The position numbers and the translations under genes were made by a program. A stretch of 64,000 nt of DNA from Ketobacter sp. MCCC 1A13808 (GTDB lineage: Bacteria > Pseudomonadota > Gammaproteobacteria > Pseudomonadales > Ketobacteraceae), in assembly GCF_009746715.1 (NCBI RefSeq), contig NZ_VRKW01000015.1, positions 1 through 64,000 of the forward strand. Direction: 5' to 3'. This document shows positions 63,794-64,000 of this stretch, piece after piece. Positions within the stretch are counted from its first letter, which is position 1. Each line of letters opens with the position of its first letter. The notes under the pieces were generated by a model. It saw nothing but the letters and a program-made list of their open reading frames with translations, had not been told where the DNA came from and did no database searches.

Positions 63794-64000
63794 TTAGTTA
63801 CCACATATCCGATTAATCCAGCGCCCAACTAACGAAACAGGTGGCTCTTTTCCAACAGTATCAGCCACTTTCGCCCCCCTCTTACCCATCGGGCGATCTT
63901 CGCCTACAGTGGTATCAATACAGGTTTGATGTTCTAACTCAGCATTCAATTCAGCCCCGATCAGGACAACATACGCGGTTAGATAAAACCAGAAAAGCAA
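63794..64000 (-). CDS. YihY/BrkB family membrane protein, C-terminal part (continues beyond window)
   Basis: 68 residues are visible, ending GRWINRICGN at the stop. The segment FWFYLTAYVVLIGAELNAEL is the last transmembrane helix with the GAELNAELE motif of YihY/virulence factor BrkB proteins, followed by the usual cytoplasmic tail with MGKRGAKVADT. The N-terminal five helices lie outside the window. Inner-membrane protein; function not settled. Confidence 0.85.
   Translation of the reverse strand: MLFWFYLTAYVVLIGAELNAELEHQTCIDTTVGEDRPMGKRGAKVADTVGKEPPVSLVGRWINRICGN

Overview
The window looks like a chromosomal stretch of a hydrocarbon- or lipid-degrading, probably marine, gammaproteobacterium. 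The reasons are two CYP153-type alkane hydroxylases (one with its ferredoxin and a divergent AraC regulator, the arrangement known from Alcanivorax-like bacteria), acyl-CoA dehydrogenase clusters, RND pumps, LpxR, TrxC and 7TMR-DISM families, and Tn4651/Tn3-type mobile DNA. No rRNA, tRNA or CRISPR array was seen. The species cannot be fixed from the sequence.

Layout. 1-3.2 kb is a graveyard: an IS end cutting a 7TMR-DISM gene, a broken transglutaminase-like gene, an IS1380-type remnant and a degraded duplicate of the 3' end of a nearby acyl-CoA dehydrogenase gene. 3.3-4.5 kb carries a ferritin-like diiron protein. 4.7-16.4 kb is a long minus-strand catabolic run: metal-dependent hydrolase, BtrH_N protein, two hotdog thioesterases, acyl-CoA synthetase, a pair of acyl-CoA dehydrogenases, GMC alcohol dehydrogenase, SDR and two more acyl-CoA dehydrogenases. 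17.1-21.2 kb encodes an RND pump, followed by a convergent TetR gene (21.3-21.9 kb). 22.1-26.5 kb is a plus-strand operon: a second metal-dependent hydrolase, SDR, HSL-type esterase and Baeyer-Villiger-type monooxygenase. The promoters of the minus-strand run and of the plus-strand operon share a GGTTGG-N4-CCAA dyad, so the TetR protein between them may control both. A lone CYP153 gene follows at 27.2-28.5 kb.

28.5-41.9 kb is an accessory island. It holds an IS256-family remnant, a decayed Tn4651-type transposon (divergent tnpS-like and tnpT-like genes around a probable resolution site, and an amber-interrupted, C-terminally truncated tnpA), a TetR-MFP-RND passenger operon, an HTH/PIN toxin-antitoxin pair, and a multiply frameshifted integrase preceded by a small coupled ORF. 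The island abuts a gutted alkJ-like gene, the broken tail of the second CYP153 operon (ferredoxin, P450; 42-44 kb), which is divergent from its AraC regulator.

45-64 kb is more AT-rich by eye. It holds a dead chemoreceptor, a porin plus PstS-like pair, an NAD(P)-binding saccharopine-dehydrogenase-like protein, a stress cluster (FMN split-barrel, YghA-like SDR, MBL-rhodanese, two unknown helical proteins, ChaB, TrxC) with two sigma-54-like promoters, LpxR, an exported methyltransferase with a tiny coupled partner, a second porin/PstS-like pair overlapping a GGDEF diguanylate cyclase gene, dead CocE and Crp fragments, an orphan ABC substrate-binding protein, a CBS protein and the end of a BrkB-family gene. 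The repeated porin/PstS-like module, one copy tied to c-di-GMP synthesis, is the best candidate here for a little-described sensory system.
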